A DNA stretch of 64,000 nt. Origin: Megaleporinus macrocephalus (Eukaryota; Chordata; Actinopteri; Characiformes; Anostomidae). A program made the position numbers and the translations under genes. Positions within the stretch are counted from its first letter, which is position 1. Each line of letters opens with the position of its first letter. The stretch spans positions 24,432,441 to 24,496,440 of the forward strand of contig CM038722.1 in NCBI GenBank assembly GCA_021613375.1. Reading direction: 5' to 3'. Positions 1 through 10,734 of this stretch are shown piece by piece. The notes under the pieces are model-generated. The model saw only the letters and a program-made list of their open reading frames with translations, did no database searches and had not been told where the DNA came from.

Positions 1-1197
1 TGGATAATCTAATTAAAGCTAAGCTTTTGTTGCTCACTTAAAACAGGCCTATTCTATTGTGATGATGTTGATCTGATAACAATGGAAACATATACAACAA
101 TCTGAAACATTTCACTATGCAAGAAACCAGTTCTATGTAGAACCATTGCCTTTACCAGAGAATACTAGAAAACAATTTTTGTCTCTCCAAAAAAAATGAT
201 CCAAAATAGTCATACGAGTCATTAGATTACTCTTAATTGGGTAACCTAGCAATCAGGCCCAAATGTACAATTAAATGCAATAAAATTCCATTTACTTAGC
301 AAAGGTTGAAAATATTGTCTAAGTAACATGATTTCATACCTTTGTCAACAATTTAAGTTGTACAGTTTATACTGATGATCATAAGTGTCTGTCGTTTAAT
401 ATTATATCCTCTGTTAACAACAGGATACCACTTAAAACGAGGTTGGTTACAGAGATAAAGAATGAAATATAGAGCTGAGGGTAACAATTTGTAATATATT
501 CAATAAAAATATTCCAACAAATACATTTCAACACAATGTGAACTGTTTAAGCATCCTGTTGTAGCATCCTGGTTAGCATGCTAACCAGCCAACCATGCTA
601 ACCTGGCCCATCATGTCTCAGAATACAAATTTGTACCCCAAGAGGTGCTAGTAAGCTACTGTAGGTTGAGTCAAATCTGTCCAACATGAGAGGATGAAGA
701 AGTAGCACTGCTGCCCTGGCAGTGTATTCTAATCACTTGTCAGTCATGTTGAAGGATCTGCTTCTGGTAAGATCATATAAGGACAAGCAGACAATGAAAG
801 CATCAGTAAATGCAAGGATGGCTGAAGCTCTTGGTGAGCTTCATCATGAACCCACATTCAGAAGCAAACAAATGAAGTGCTATAAATAGAAGCCAAATGA
901 TTTTACATTGCTGTTGCTTTCCACGACTGGAGATCTTTCCTGGTGAGTAAAGGTATGCAATTTGATGCTGATCTCGCAAAGATTCTTCTAGCCTAACACA
1001 CTTGCTTATTTTAAGGGACTGTGTTTCTCCTGGTTTCTTATGAGAGGTGTGGACAATACAACTTCCTAGTGATATGTTGCTTCCTCTTTGGCATATTGTA
1101 AAGGAGGTGTTTGATTAATGAAATCCTAATGACATCCTAATCTTTATTTATAGGGTTTAATATGATGCCATCCCTCTGTTTGCACCTATAACAGATT
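1..1197. other. AT-rich unique DNA, no gene seen
   Basis: No coding frame of credible length or composition and no recognised repeat. The only local structure is a perfect 20-bp palindrome at 569-588 (CTGGTTAGCATGCTAACCAG), followed by partial echoes of GCTAACC up to 603. It ends where the Tc1-like relic begins. Confidence 0.5.
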
Positions 1198-1991
1198 CAA
1201 ACTTCTGGTGTGTTTATGAGAATGCTTGACCGTTCTTCCAGAAACACATTTGTGAGGTCAGAAACTGTTGCTGGACAGAAAGGCCTGGCTCGCAGTCTCC
1301 GCTCTAATTCATCCCAAAGGTGTTCTATCAGGTTGAGGTCATGGACCCTCCTCCATGTCTTTATGGAGTTTGTTTTGGGAACTGGTGGGCAGTCATGTAG
1401 GAACAGGAAGGGGCCGTCCCCAAACTGTTCCCACAAAGTTGGGAGCATGAAATTGTCTAAAATCTCTTGGTCTGCTGAAGCTTGGTCTGCTATAACTCCT
1501 GAAAAGCAAACACCATAAAACCCCCCTCATCTCCAAACTTTCAGTGGTGGCATGCTTTGCGCTACCACATCCAATGCTTTGCATTGTGCTTGGTGATGTA
1601 AGGCTTGGATGCAGCTGCTCGGCCATGGAAACCCATTCCATGAAGCTCTCTATGCACTGTTCTTGAGCTAATCTGAAGGCCACATGTTTTGAGCTAGTGA
1701 TCTCTGTGCACTACGTGTCTCACCATCCACTGACCAGTTGACTGTGGAATATATATTTAGTAGTGAGGAAATTTCACGACTGGACTTGTTGCACAGGTGG
1801 CATCCTATCACGGTACCATGCTGGAGTTCACTGAGCTCCTGAGAGCGACCGATTCTTTCACTGTGTGTAGAAGCAGTCTGCATGACTAGGTGCTTGGTTT
1901 TATACACCTGTGGTCATTGAAATGATTGGAACACCTTAAATTTATTGATTTGTATGGGTTAATGAGTGAATACTTTTGCCAATATAGTGTA
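1198..1991 (-). mobile_element. Tc1-like DNA transposon relic, internally deleted
   Basis: Read on the minus strand this is a broken DD34E Tc1/mariner transposase, the enzyme that cuts and pastes the element at TA sites. The start carries RSQELSEL and REISSLLN (DNA-binding helix-turn-helix region); the end carries HDC, EHLWDELERRLRARP and LTNVFLEE (C-terminal catalytic part). The last catalytic Glu (IEHLW) is kept, but only 22 residues lie between it and the preceding Asp in place of 34, so about 12 codons are lost there. The part between the DNA-binding region and the core is also deleted, with frameshifts. The right edge keeps the terminal repeat (CCAATATAGTGTA, ending in TA at 1990-1991); the left end is truncated near 1198. 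Non-functional. Confidence 0.85.
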
Positions 1992-3275
1992 TGTTCTGGC
2001 TGTTTTGGTATACTACACAGCCAGAAAACAGAAATAAATTGAAACTTTGACTCAGGAATGCACTTTCACTTTTTGTCATTTAATTTCATTCATTAATTTA
2101 ATTTTACATTAGAACGTAAATCAAATATAAATATAATTGCCTGTGTAACACAATGTGATTAAATATGTAATTATACAATTACGTTTGACTAGCATAGCAC
2201 AACAAAGGTAATAACTCTCAGCCCATATGGGTATAATTCCAGTAGAATTGAAGTCAAACAGGAATGGCAGGGAGCTAAAATTACGGAAGCAGCTGATGTC
2301 TCATTGAACTGCTTGCTTGTCCAAGCTCAGCTACCCTAATCATGCTAATTATCATCTGCAGCGTTGAGCCAGTGTACATAGATGCAATTGTCAAACAGAT
2401 AGCTAGCGCCTTCGCTGTGGTTTGGCCAGCGAAACACTGTGGCTGCACATTTCGGAAGCCTGCAGAGCCCCCTTTATCCCTGAGCTTAGGGTGATCATGT
2501 TGAGTAAGCAAAGGCAAAGAAGCTACAGGGTAAAAAGTGAGAGAGCGAGCGCGAGCCAAATACTTCATTGGAATGAATAGACGCCGTTAGCAAAACTTCA
2601 GATGCAACATCAGAGACATGAGACAGATAGGAAGCAACGATGGCTTGATGTGTCCCAAGTGGAGATGGAAACCTATGAACAAAGCCTTTAAAACTTTTGG
2701 CTGCTACAATCATTTTTATTTTCAGTATAGTTATAAGACCCAATCCATCAAATGGGCTAATTTTCCTTTACCACTCTAACTATGTTCTGTGTACATTTGG
2801 CCTGATTTTTCTTTCATAGCTGTCATTATCTTAGGATCTCCACCATATTTGGAGAAATTAATTCATGCTTTCATGGCAGTAATGTGGCGTAGCTCAATTG
2901 AATGAATTCATTAACATGGGCTATATTTATAGAGTTTATCATCTACATATCATCAGCGTACATTCCGGCTCCGACATACTTATGCTAAACAATCTGTTTT
3001 GTTTGCAGTGATGCAATGCGTTGCAATTATTCAGAGAAACAGGGTAAAAATAACAGACTTGGGTTTATTTCTGTCAGGCGGAGTGAGCTAACAGCCTCTG
3101 TGATGTCTCTTGGCTCATCAGGATTCCCTTAATTCCGTAAACCTGTAAAAAAAATAATGTCAGAAACTCCTGAGGTTCGGCTGGAACATTGAGTTCAGGA
3201 GAATGTGGGGAGGGTGCTTTATGTGAATAGGTGTGCTGTTGTTGTCAAAAGTAAAACATGTTTTTTTATTCTTGT

Positions 3276-3276
<1 letters not shown>
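1992..3276. other. Unique DNA, possible conserved non-coding patches
   Basis: No gene found. The stretches about 2290-2480 and 2950-3140 have balanced base composition, no repeat similarity inside the window and homeodomain-like TAATTA/AATTATC words, so they are weak candidates for conserved non-coding sequence. This is composition-based inference only. Confidence 0.3.

Positions 3277-3338
<62 letters not shown>
3277..3338. repeat. (TA)n microsatellite
   Basis: Uninterrupted TA dinucleotide of about 62 bp. The IYIYIY-type frames across it on both strands are artefacts of the repeat. Confidence 0.97.
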
Positions 3339-3339
<1 letters not shown>

Positions 3340-3467
3340 GTCATTTGATGACCCCTCTACTAAACAAGTTAACAAGTTGGTAACCCTTTACTGTAAAGTT
3401 ACTACTTTCTTGGAGATACTTGATACCTCATTTTTTGCACAGTGATGAAGCTACATCTTGTTGTCCA

Positions 3468-3797
3468 TTCATCCCAAAGGTGTTCTATAAGGCTAAGGTC
3501 AGGACTCTGTGCAGGCCAGTCAAGTTCTTCCACACCAAACTCACTCCTCCATGTCTTTATGGAGTTTGCTTTGTGCGCCGGTTAGCAGTCATGTTGGAAC
3601 AGGAACAAAGTTGGGAGCATGAAATTGTCCAAAACCTCTTGGTCTGCTGAAGAATTAAGAATTCCTTTCACTGGAACTCCTGAAAAACAAACACCATAAT
3701 CCCGCTTCCAAAAATTCAGTGTTGGCATGCTTTGCGTTACCACATCTGATGCTTTGCATTGTGCTTGGTGATGTAAGGCTTGGATGCAGCTGCTCGT
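3468..3797 (-). mobile_element. Tc1-like transposon fragment, same family as 1198-1991
   Basis: The + strand closely matches 1315-1625 of the first relic (the blocks around ATCCCAAAGGTGTTCTAT, GTCTTTATGGAGTTTG and TTGTGCTTGGTGATGTAAGG). Minus-strand frames give catalytic-core words such as VPVKGILN and HDC. Unlike the first copy it retains the segment between KTW and the DLxP region (about 3495-3545), but it has no terminal repeats and has scattered frameshifts. A dead internal fragment. Confidence 0.75.
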
Positions 3798-3935
3798 GAA
3801 AAACCATACCTGCATACCAGTGGCACCTTCAAAGATTTCATCTGCTTACTTAATCCAAGACACTTTCTTCTTCTGCTCTCATCAGTCCTTTCTTCTCCTC
3901 CTTTTGATCTCTATATTAATTTATGCACAAAGCAA

Positions 3936-4060
3936 TCAATCTTATTCTTGTTGTATTTGTATTTGTACTTGTTTTGCTATCCGGTGTTGACCAGAGGAGG
4001 ATGTTTTCCCCTTTTTGAGTCTGGTTCCTCTCAAGGTTTCCTCCTCTTGCTCTGGGGTAT

Positions 4061-4107
<47 letters not shown>

Positions 4108-4224
4108 TTTTGGCTTACCACTGTTGCCTCTGGCTGGCTCATTGGGGGGCTTGGAACTGGGTTATCTGTAAAACTGCTTTGTGACAGCATCTGTTGTAAA
4201 AGGTGCAACATAAATAAACAAACC
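3936..4224 (-). repeat. Dispersed fish repeat with internal (TTTA)n expansion
   Basis: Matches in reverse complement the repeat at 24668-24850: both contain the block for GAGTCTGGTTCCTCTCAAGG and an AAGCAGCTTTACAG-like end. In this copy a (TTTA)n run has expanded between the two halves (4059-4110). The family is non-coding; I remember similar sequence from many fish genomes but cannot assign its class. Matching spurious frames (PLFESGSSQGFLLL) occur in both copies. Confidence 0.6.
4059..4110. repeat. (TTTA)n microsatellite
   Basis: About 13 tandem TTTA units inside the dispersed repeat at 3936-4224. It replaces the short spacer found at that position in the 24.7-kb copy. Confidence 0.95.
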
Positions 4225-6269
4225 TTAACCTAAACCATATTCAGGTAAGCACCTTATGGTAACCCTTTACTGTGATAATATAGTAAGGATACATGACACC
4301 CGCATAAGCTTATGATGACAACTTACATCAAAGTACATGAACTTTTATAAAGCCACATTCCCATAGTTTTATCACAAAGGCTGTTTATTTTTTTATTTGT
4401 CATAAAAAGTAACATCATGTAATGATTTTATCCAAAAATAACAGCTTCTCAATAGTTTTGATGGAACTCAGAGTAGGAAGTAGGTTCCTCTGTCATTGTT
4501 AATGCCAGGCATGGACCTCCTGATACAGAGCTGCATAACACTTTATAGCACCACATCACACACCATCAACCATGAGTCTTCAGCTAGCTCAAAGAAGAAA
4601 GTAGCTTAGTATTCCCAACATGGACATCATTGCAGAGGCTGAGATGAGACGGATAAAGATGTTGTTGTAGGCTAAGAGATAGAGGGATGGACAGACGAAG
4701 ACACCAGACAGGAGTTAATCTCAGGATGGTTTTTACTCGTTGGCGAGAGCTATCAGAGATGAAATGATGACATATGCAAAAACAAAGACAAAAGGATGAC
4801 AAAGACAAAAACATCTCTGCAAACATTATTTATGAAAGACTCCTATGCAGGCCATAACATTATCTTTTCATACCTGTCTCCTGGAGTTTGTAATTTTTCC
4901 CAGCTCCAAAAGTCAGCTAACCTCAGTGCTGTTCCAGACTAGCATGCCAAGAAATAAATTCTTATGATGCCAAAAGGTTTGGTCAGTCTTTGTTGGTCTC
5001 ACGCCAAATAAGCCTTGAAAGTTGGAATCTTCTATAATCTCCTAAACTCCTGTAATAGTGCTCTACCTTGCAAATCAACATCTCATCTGATGTAGTCTTT
5101 GCTGGTGTAGTACCAAAGTTGATGGCTACTGTCCGGGGCAAGGCCCAAGCTGGCTGTATTCTTGGCTCCAACACCTATAAAAAGAATCTTGTTTTCTCTT
5201 ATTTCAGTTTTCTATGGTTTTGGCATGTTTGTAATCCCTTATTACCTTTTAAACACACTTCTTTTATGCCAATAAAAGCTGACTTGCTCTTGTCAACTTA
5301 GTGTAACCATTTTCGCTAGCACACCACAAAGAGCATGGGGGAAATCGTGTACATGTCCCAAACACAGTGGGTATGTTTGATATAGAAATTTCACAAAGAT
5401 CTCTGTGTTTTAGGGAACGTTTACAAGGACAATTTCGGCACCCATCAAAACGTACTGCAGTGCTACTTTTGTCTAGCCATCTAGGGATTGTTTTTGGTTG
5501 ATTAATTGGAAATATAAATGAGCCCTTAGAGATACAGATAAGATTTGCAAATGCAAAACGCAATCAATTCCTAGTGCTTCATCTTGCCTTGACAGTTTTT
5601 AGCATGCTATTGTAGCTCGATAGATTTTCTTTTCAAGCTACAGATGTACTGAGGTAATAGATGTTTGCCGTTTGCTTGTATATGAGCTGTCAGCAGTGAT
5701 TTGGCTTTCCTTCATCTTGCTCAACAGCAATGTGCCTGTTCTATTGGTGGATGTATTGCTGGGTCAAAGTAGTCCATCAAATCCTGAGCTCTGGTGTAAC
5801 AGAGTTCCACTGTAACACAGAGCGCAGAAATATATGTATGTGTCAAATTTATCCATAGTAGTGTGGCCAAACCCTGGGCTGAGTATGAGGAGACTTGGCT
5901 GAGACCCTGAGGGTCGATGTTGAAGTAGGTGCTTTAGGCTTAACAGAGGATTGTACAGGTATGGACTCTGTATAGTAATTGGGCTCTATCCTCCTTGAGG
6001 CCTAGAGGGCAGGATCTTATTAGCAAGCCTCCATTACCCAGACTGATGGAGGAGGGGGAGGCAGGACATGTGTCTTCATGATGACCATATGGATTGCTCA
6101 GTAAGGGCATTCAGAAGAAAGAGCAATTGTTCTGGTGACAAGGTATAAGAGCTTTGCTGGTGTTTTATTAACTGATCTTGAAAGCATGCAGAGAAAAGTT
6201 TAGCTGTATATGTATTGTTAGGTATATTTAGCTAGCGTGCCACTTTAGAAACAGGATAATGAGGCATCA
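4225..6269. other. Unique DNA, no gene seen
   Basis: Ordinary AT-rich sequence with short frames only and no recognisable protein motif, repeat or RNA structure. Nothing further can be supported. Confidence 0.5.
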
Positions 6270-7155
6270 AAAAAGTATTTCCTCACACATAATTTCTTCT
6301 ATAATTTCTATTTCTTCAAGGAAAGCACCAACTGTGAAAACATTACTGCCCCTTAGCATTACTGAGTCAACCAATTAACCATATTAATTGTTTGTTGGGA
6401 TCAATTAAACACAATTAAGACACACCCAGACTGGATTAGTTCCAGCTCTGTGGACTCCGTCAGGGATCACTCAAACAAAACCTTTACAGCAATGTGAAGC
6501 TAAAGGCTCTGTGAGTCCACAGGCTTGTTTACCTCAAATAGGGTCAGCATTGATGTTTCCACCATTTCAAATAGACTGGGCCAAATTGGCATCCATTGGA
6601 AAGTTGTAAGGCCAGTATTATGCAAAACAAAGAGTAACATAATGGCTCTTTACATCTGTTAGAATACTATTCTTTGGACTGATGACTCAAAAATGTAACT
6701 AAAAGACAGCAGTCTGATTACATCTCAAGTACAACACAGCATTTTTATCATAAGAACATCACATCAGCAGTGAACCATGCCGGTGGCTGTGTGATGGATG
6801 AGCATGCTTTAGTACTTCTGCTGCCTACCAGGAAATGCTGCAGAGGAAGAAGAATGTCTGGTCATCAGTCCATAAGCTAAAGCTCAAGAGCAAATGGGAA
6901 ATGCAGCACTGAAGCACAACCTGAACAATAAGAGCTAGTCCACATATAAATGACTCGAGAAAAGAGAGTAAATGAATGTTTTGGAGTAGCTTAGTCAGTG
7001 TCCTGCCTTGAACCATACTGAGATGCTGTGGAAGTTCCTTAAATGGGCAGTTTTTGCACGGAAGCCCTCTAATATGGCTCTGACCACTTTGTTTGTGGGT
7101 TGCAGTTGTTAAAAGAAGGGCAACCAGTTTATGGGGTGAGATGACTTTTAATCAT
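6270..7155 (+). mobile_element. Tc1-like transposon relic, second family
   Basis: Decayed plus-strand DD34E transposase of a different fish Tc1 family from the one at 1198. Recognisable pieces in order: a 5' untranslated block with AATTAAGACACACCCAGA (about 6414), TILWTDDSK at about 6670 (the region of a catalytic Asp), a long diverged block around 6830-6980, then KFLKWAVFARKPSNMAL at 7032-7082, matching the family's C-terminal LxRAVHARKPSNM motif. The tail at 7100-7150 resembles the family's 3' end. Stops and frameshifts throughout; terminal repeats too worn to place exactly, so the ends are approximate. Confidence 0.7.
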
Positions 7156-8509
7156 GATTTGTGCTTGTTTTCTATCACTTTTGTATGAGGATCAGAAACC
7201 ATTCGGTGTGACAACATTGATAAACAAGTTAAATTTTACGGTATTGTACAACTACACAGGTCACAGTGTTGCTTTTGTTTGTTTTCATGGTTTTGTCTTA
7301 TTTTCCTTGCCTTACTCAAGCAAGCAGATGATCAAAAAAACCCACCGTTATTATTTTCCCTGTGATCTTTTTTTCTTAATAAGTACAGTGAGAGTTAGAG
7401 TACAGTGTTCCTGGGTGAATATTAGCTTCATTTAGTGTTAAGATCACAACATAGAATTGCTGCTTTCATGTCTTGAGTTGATGAGCCGTTGCCAGGCATT
7501 GCTTATAGATCCGGAGGTTCTTCATATGATTTAAAGGGTAACTGATTTCCTACCAAGTCATATGACTGAGTTTATCCTTCAAAGCTTTGGTAAAATAGAT
7601 CAAGCCAAATAGGCTGAGACCCTGAGTTACTATTGACATGGCTTAATAATTGGTTGTGCTGTCCTGTACAAGTCTATGGTATATGTTTAAGTAGTGAGTG
7701 CCAAGAGGCCTAGTGTACTTTGGGTACTTTTATATGACTTCATGAGCTGCTATTGCAACAGTGATCACTTAAATGATAATCTGTGTCTTGGATTATAGTT
7801 CTAGAGAAATGCTAGCTGTTATTGAACTGTTATTTAATAACAGAAGCAAAAGGCAGTACATTAAATTGTGAGTAATTTCATAGAGCTCCAATTTTTAGAT
7901 GTCTACTAATGTATTTATTAGCTTCTGGATCAGTGGCTAGTAGTCAGGGCTGGTTTGAGTGCTGTAGGCATTACCAATGATTAAATGTGTAATTTCTAGG
8001 TATTGAAGTAGAGGCAGTAACATTGACTTCTTTTAAGTCTGTGCATGTGAAGAACCTAATAGGTTCTAGTTCTTGCACGACTTCAGACTTTTATAGTTGA
8101 CCATTATGTGATGAAAGTCAAGTTAGTGTTGGCTTATCACTGATGATGTCATGAATAGAACCACAGGAGAAGGAAATGCTTTGCGGCAAGCGACTTCAAA
8201 TATCTGACTTTAAGTAATTTGTGAAGAAGCTAGGCTCCGGAAGTCAGTAGAGTGTGACGTGACCTTTCTGCCGAGTTCTGGATCACATTGCTAATCTCAC
8301 AAATTTGTATCTGACTTTGGTTCACCCGAGGAGGTCTTGCCAAGACACTTCCCTGTGGTGGAGGTATTGAGAGCCAGAGAAATTTAGAACTAAAGTAAAA
8401 CATTACAGGATTATAGGGCGTTATGCACTTCTATCTCTTATGACTCATGACTTTTTATTGTAGTCATCAGGAAACCAGGAATAACATTCAAGATCAGTAA
8501 AGTCAACTA
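7156..8509. other. Unique DNA, no gene seen
   Basis: No credible exon, repeat or regulatory structure recognised. It ends at the 8-bp target duplication of the next element. Confidence 0.5.
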
Positions 8510-8517
8510 GTCTGCAC

Positions 8518-9464
8518 TAGAGATGGAAAGATCGATCGGCTATGTATCGGTATTGGCCAATTTTTAGATATTTCTCCAATTTAGCCGATTCCGAGAGCCG
8601 ATTGATGCCGTTAACCAAATTGGCCTATTTTCTGTATTTACAGCTAGCGTTTCATCCAGGAAAAGGAACCCTCCGTGAAACCCCCTGCAGGCAGGTCCTT
8701 GCAATTCCTGTCTGAACCGCTAGGTGGAAATACACACCCTTTTGTTTTTGACAGACTGACTAAAGAAGTGGCGTCGCGAGAGAAGCATGCGCTGTGAGAA
8801 AGCATGTCGTCCGTCTGGCAGTGTTTACCGTATGTGATACAGACTCATCCAGGACGTTCTGTAAAATGTGTAAAATCAGTGTGTCTTGTGGGAACCAAAG
8901 ACATTTAACACTATTAATCTGATACGGAACTTGAAAGAACACCTCACGGCTGAATACAGTAAGTACCAGCAAACAGCAGAGCTAGCACGCACAGCTAGCA
9001 CAAAACAAATAACCCAGAACACCGTACAGACCAGATCTGACCGGTATGAACAGAACAGCAGCAACACTTCAAGATCTACATTTAATGATTACAGTTTTTT
9101 GTTTAAAATAACAGAGTCTGTGTTTAAGAACTGCAGTTTTTACTGCATGTATTTAATTAGCTTTTTTAGTTTGAAATTAAGGGTTTAATTGAATGATTGC
9201 AGTATTTGGGGATATTAGTTTGATTTACTTTGTTTATTTACTGTTAATTTTGTTACCAAATATTATGCTGATTTATATGAGCTCGATAAAAATGGTAGTA
9301 AACCAGTTTAGACCATGTTTTATGACTTGCTTGCGCTAATATCTACATGTAGCCCTGCCGTGGCGTATACTTGGCCCTCGATCGGTATCGGCTATCGGCC
9401 GATCGTGCTGAAAGGTGATCGGCGATCGGAATCGGCCTCAAAAACGCTGATCGGTCCATCTCTA
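8518..9464 (+). mobile_element. hAT transposon, deletion derivative with 8-bp TSD
   Basis: Terminal inverted repeats TAGAGATGGAAAGATCG (left) and the complement of TAGAGATGGACCGATC (right) bound 947 bp. The 8 bases GTCTGCAC occur directly outside both ends (8510-8517 and 9465-9472), a perfect target duplication of hAT length. The subterminal regions are rich in GATCGGC-type motifs, as in many hAT elements where they serve as transposase binding sites. The interior keeps only the start of a transposase (BED finger at 8804-8970), so this is a non-autonomous, internally deleted copy. Confidence 0.88.
8804..8972 (+). pseudogene. BED zinc-finger remnant of hAT transposase
   Basis: From 8833 one frame gives a CDTDSSRTFCKMCK segment with the Cys-x2-Cys pair of a BED finger; after about 8890 the continuing similarity is in another frame, EPKTFNTINLIRNLKEH, the typical second half of the domain. 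The change of frame near 8890-8895 breaks it, and the usual first His of the ligand pair is Asn (IRN). BED fingers bind DNA in ZBED-type hAT transposases. No RNase-H-like catalytic core follows. Confidence 0.7.
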
Positions 9465-9472
9465 GTCTGCAC

Positions 9473-10660
9473 AACTCCTAATAGTTTGTATACCAATTAA
9501 AGGCTTTTCTTATAACTGTATGTTGTCAATAGTCACGGACCATTTCAAGAGATCACTGTACACAGCATATAAACTCTGAGCATACAGAGATAGCGTTAGG
9601 CTACATTTTGTAAAGATGTGGACATCCACAGGGTTTGTCAAGACTGACCAAGACTGACCAGTGTCAACGCCACTCTAGATTCTGAATTTTATTTCAAGAC
9701 GTTAGTCACACTGGAAAAGGCAGATACCGTATGTATTATAAATTTGTGCATGGTCGCCCTGAGTAGCTGGTGACGATAATACAATGACTTTGATATTGAT
9801 TCATATTGTTCTATCATCATTATTTTATAGCAGGGACGCTGTTAAGAGGTGTACTACCACTAAAGTACATATTGTGCCTTGTCAGAATTGCTGTTGTTCA
9901 TTAAGATTTGATGAAAAAAGGAGAATATCAACAAGATCTTGAGCATAACACAAACCTGTATCAATTTTTCATTACGCAGGAGCAATTTCGAGATCCTACC
10001 TCAACAACCAGCTCCGTTGACTGCCAGCTGAATCACATGCGGAGCAATCACTCCCACTGTACTGAACTGGAACCAGCAAGCACCTAACACTTCTTTTATT
10101 CAACAACAAACTCATTTCAGCCCCCTTCGTGAAATGACCCACGAGTACAATGTTGTTTTCATTCCTCGAATCGATCCATCATGTAGTCAACTGACTTTTC
10201 ATATTCTCTAAAATTTTCATTTCATGCAAAGCTGTTTGTTATTTAGGCGCGTCCGTGTGCCAAATCTGTGATTAAACATCATCAGCAGTTATGAAAGGAC
10301 AATAATTAGCATTGCTAAGGAGAGGATAATTACAAGTGCAGTTACTGGATTGTTCTAAATTAACTCTTGTCTGCTGAGGTTCGGTTGCTGAATGAAGCGT
10401 TTTTGTAAAAGTCTTGTGGGAGGCTGAGAGTGCTTACCTTGACAAATGAAGACAGGGGGAATTGTCCACTGAACCCCCTCTCTCTATCTCTATCTCTCTC
10501 TCTCCCTCTCCCAGTCTGCAATTATGGAGATTTTATGAAAATTCATATCTTGCGAGGTGTTTAAGGTGGCTACGGCTTTCACTGGCCTTAGAAGAAAGAT
10601 TTTAGACTAGATGCACCAATATAGATTTTCAGATTTTAATAAACAGTAATTCATACTTAG
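9473..10660. other. Unique DNA; CT-rich tract at 10475-10512
   Basis: Nothing coding recognised. A duplicated GACCAAGACT word lies at about 9640-9660 and a CT-rich low-complexity tract at 10475-10512. The stretch about 10130-10420 has the unique, balanced look of possible conserved non-coding DNA, but I have no comparison to test this. Confidence 0.4.
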
Positions 10661-10663
10661 TGG

Positions 10664-10734
10664 CCAAGCCAGTGTTAATATGCACTACAAGCCAAAAGTT
10701 TTAGAACATACAGGTCAAAGGTTTTAAAACTGTT
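10664..10734 (+). mobile_element. Tc1-like terminal-repeat remnant flanking the 24-bp array
   Basis: CACTACAAGCCAAAAGTTTT at about 10683-10702, followed by AGAACATA, resembles the terminal repeat of a fish Tc1 family whose ends I recall as CACTACCGGTCAAAAGTTTT. The next block, about 10710-10740, begins to run in the opposite orientation and merges into the minisatellite. It is the likely source of that array. Confidence 0.5.

Noticed and set aside
3780..4184. 134-residue frame sharing PLFESGSSQGFLLL with a frame at 24674-24856
   Set aside because: The shared peptide arises because both lie in copies of the same non-coding dispersed repeat; frames are not otherwise conserved and one runs through (TTTA)n.
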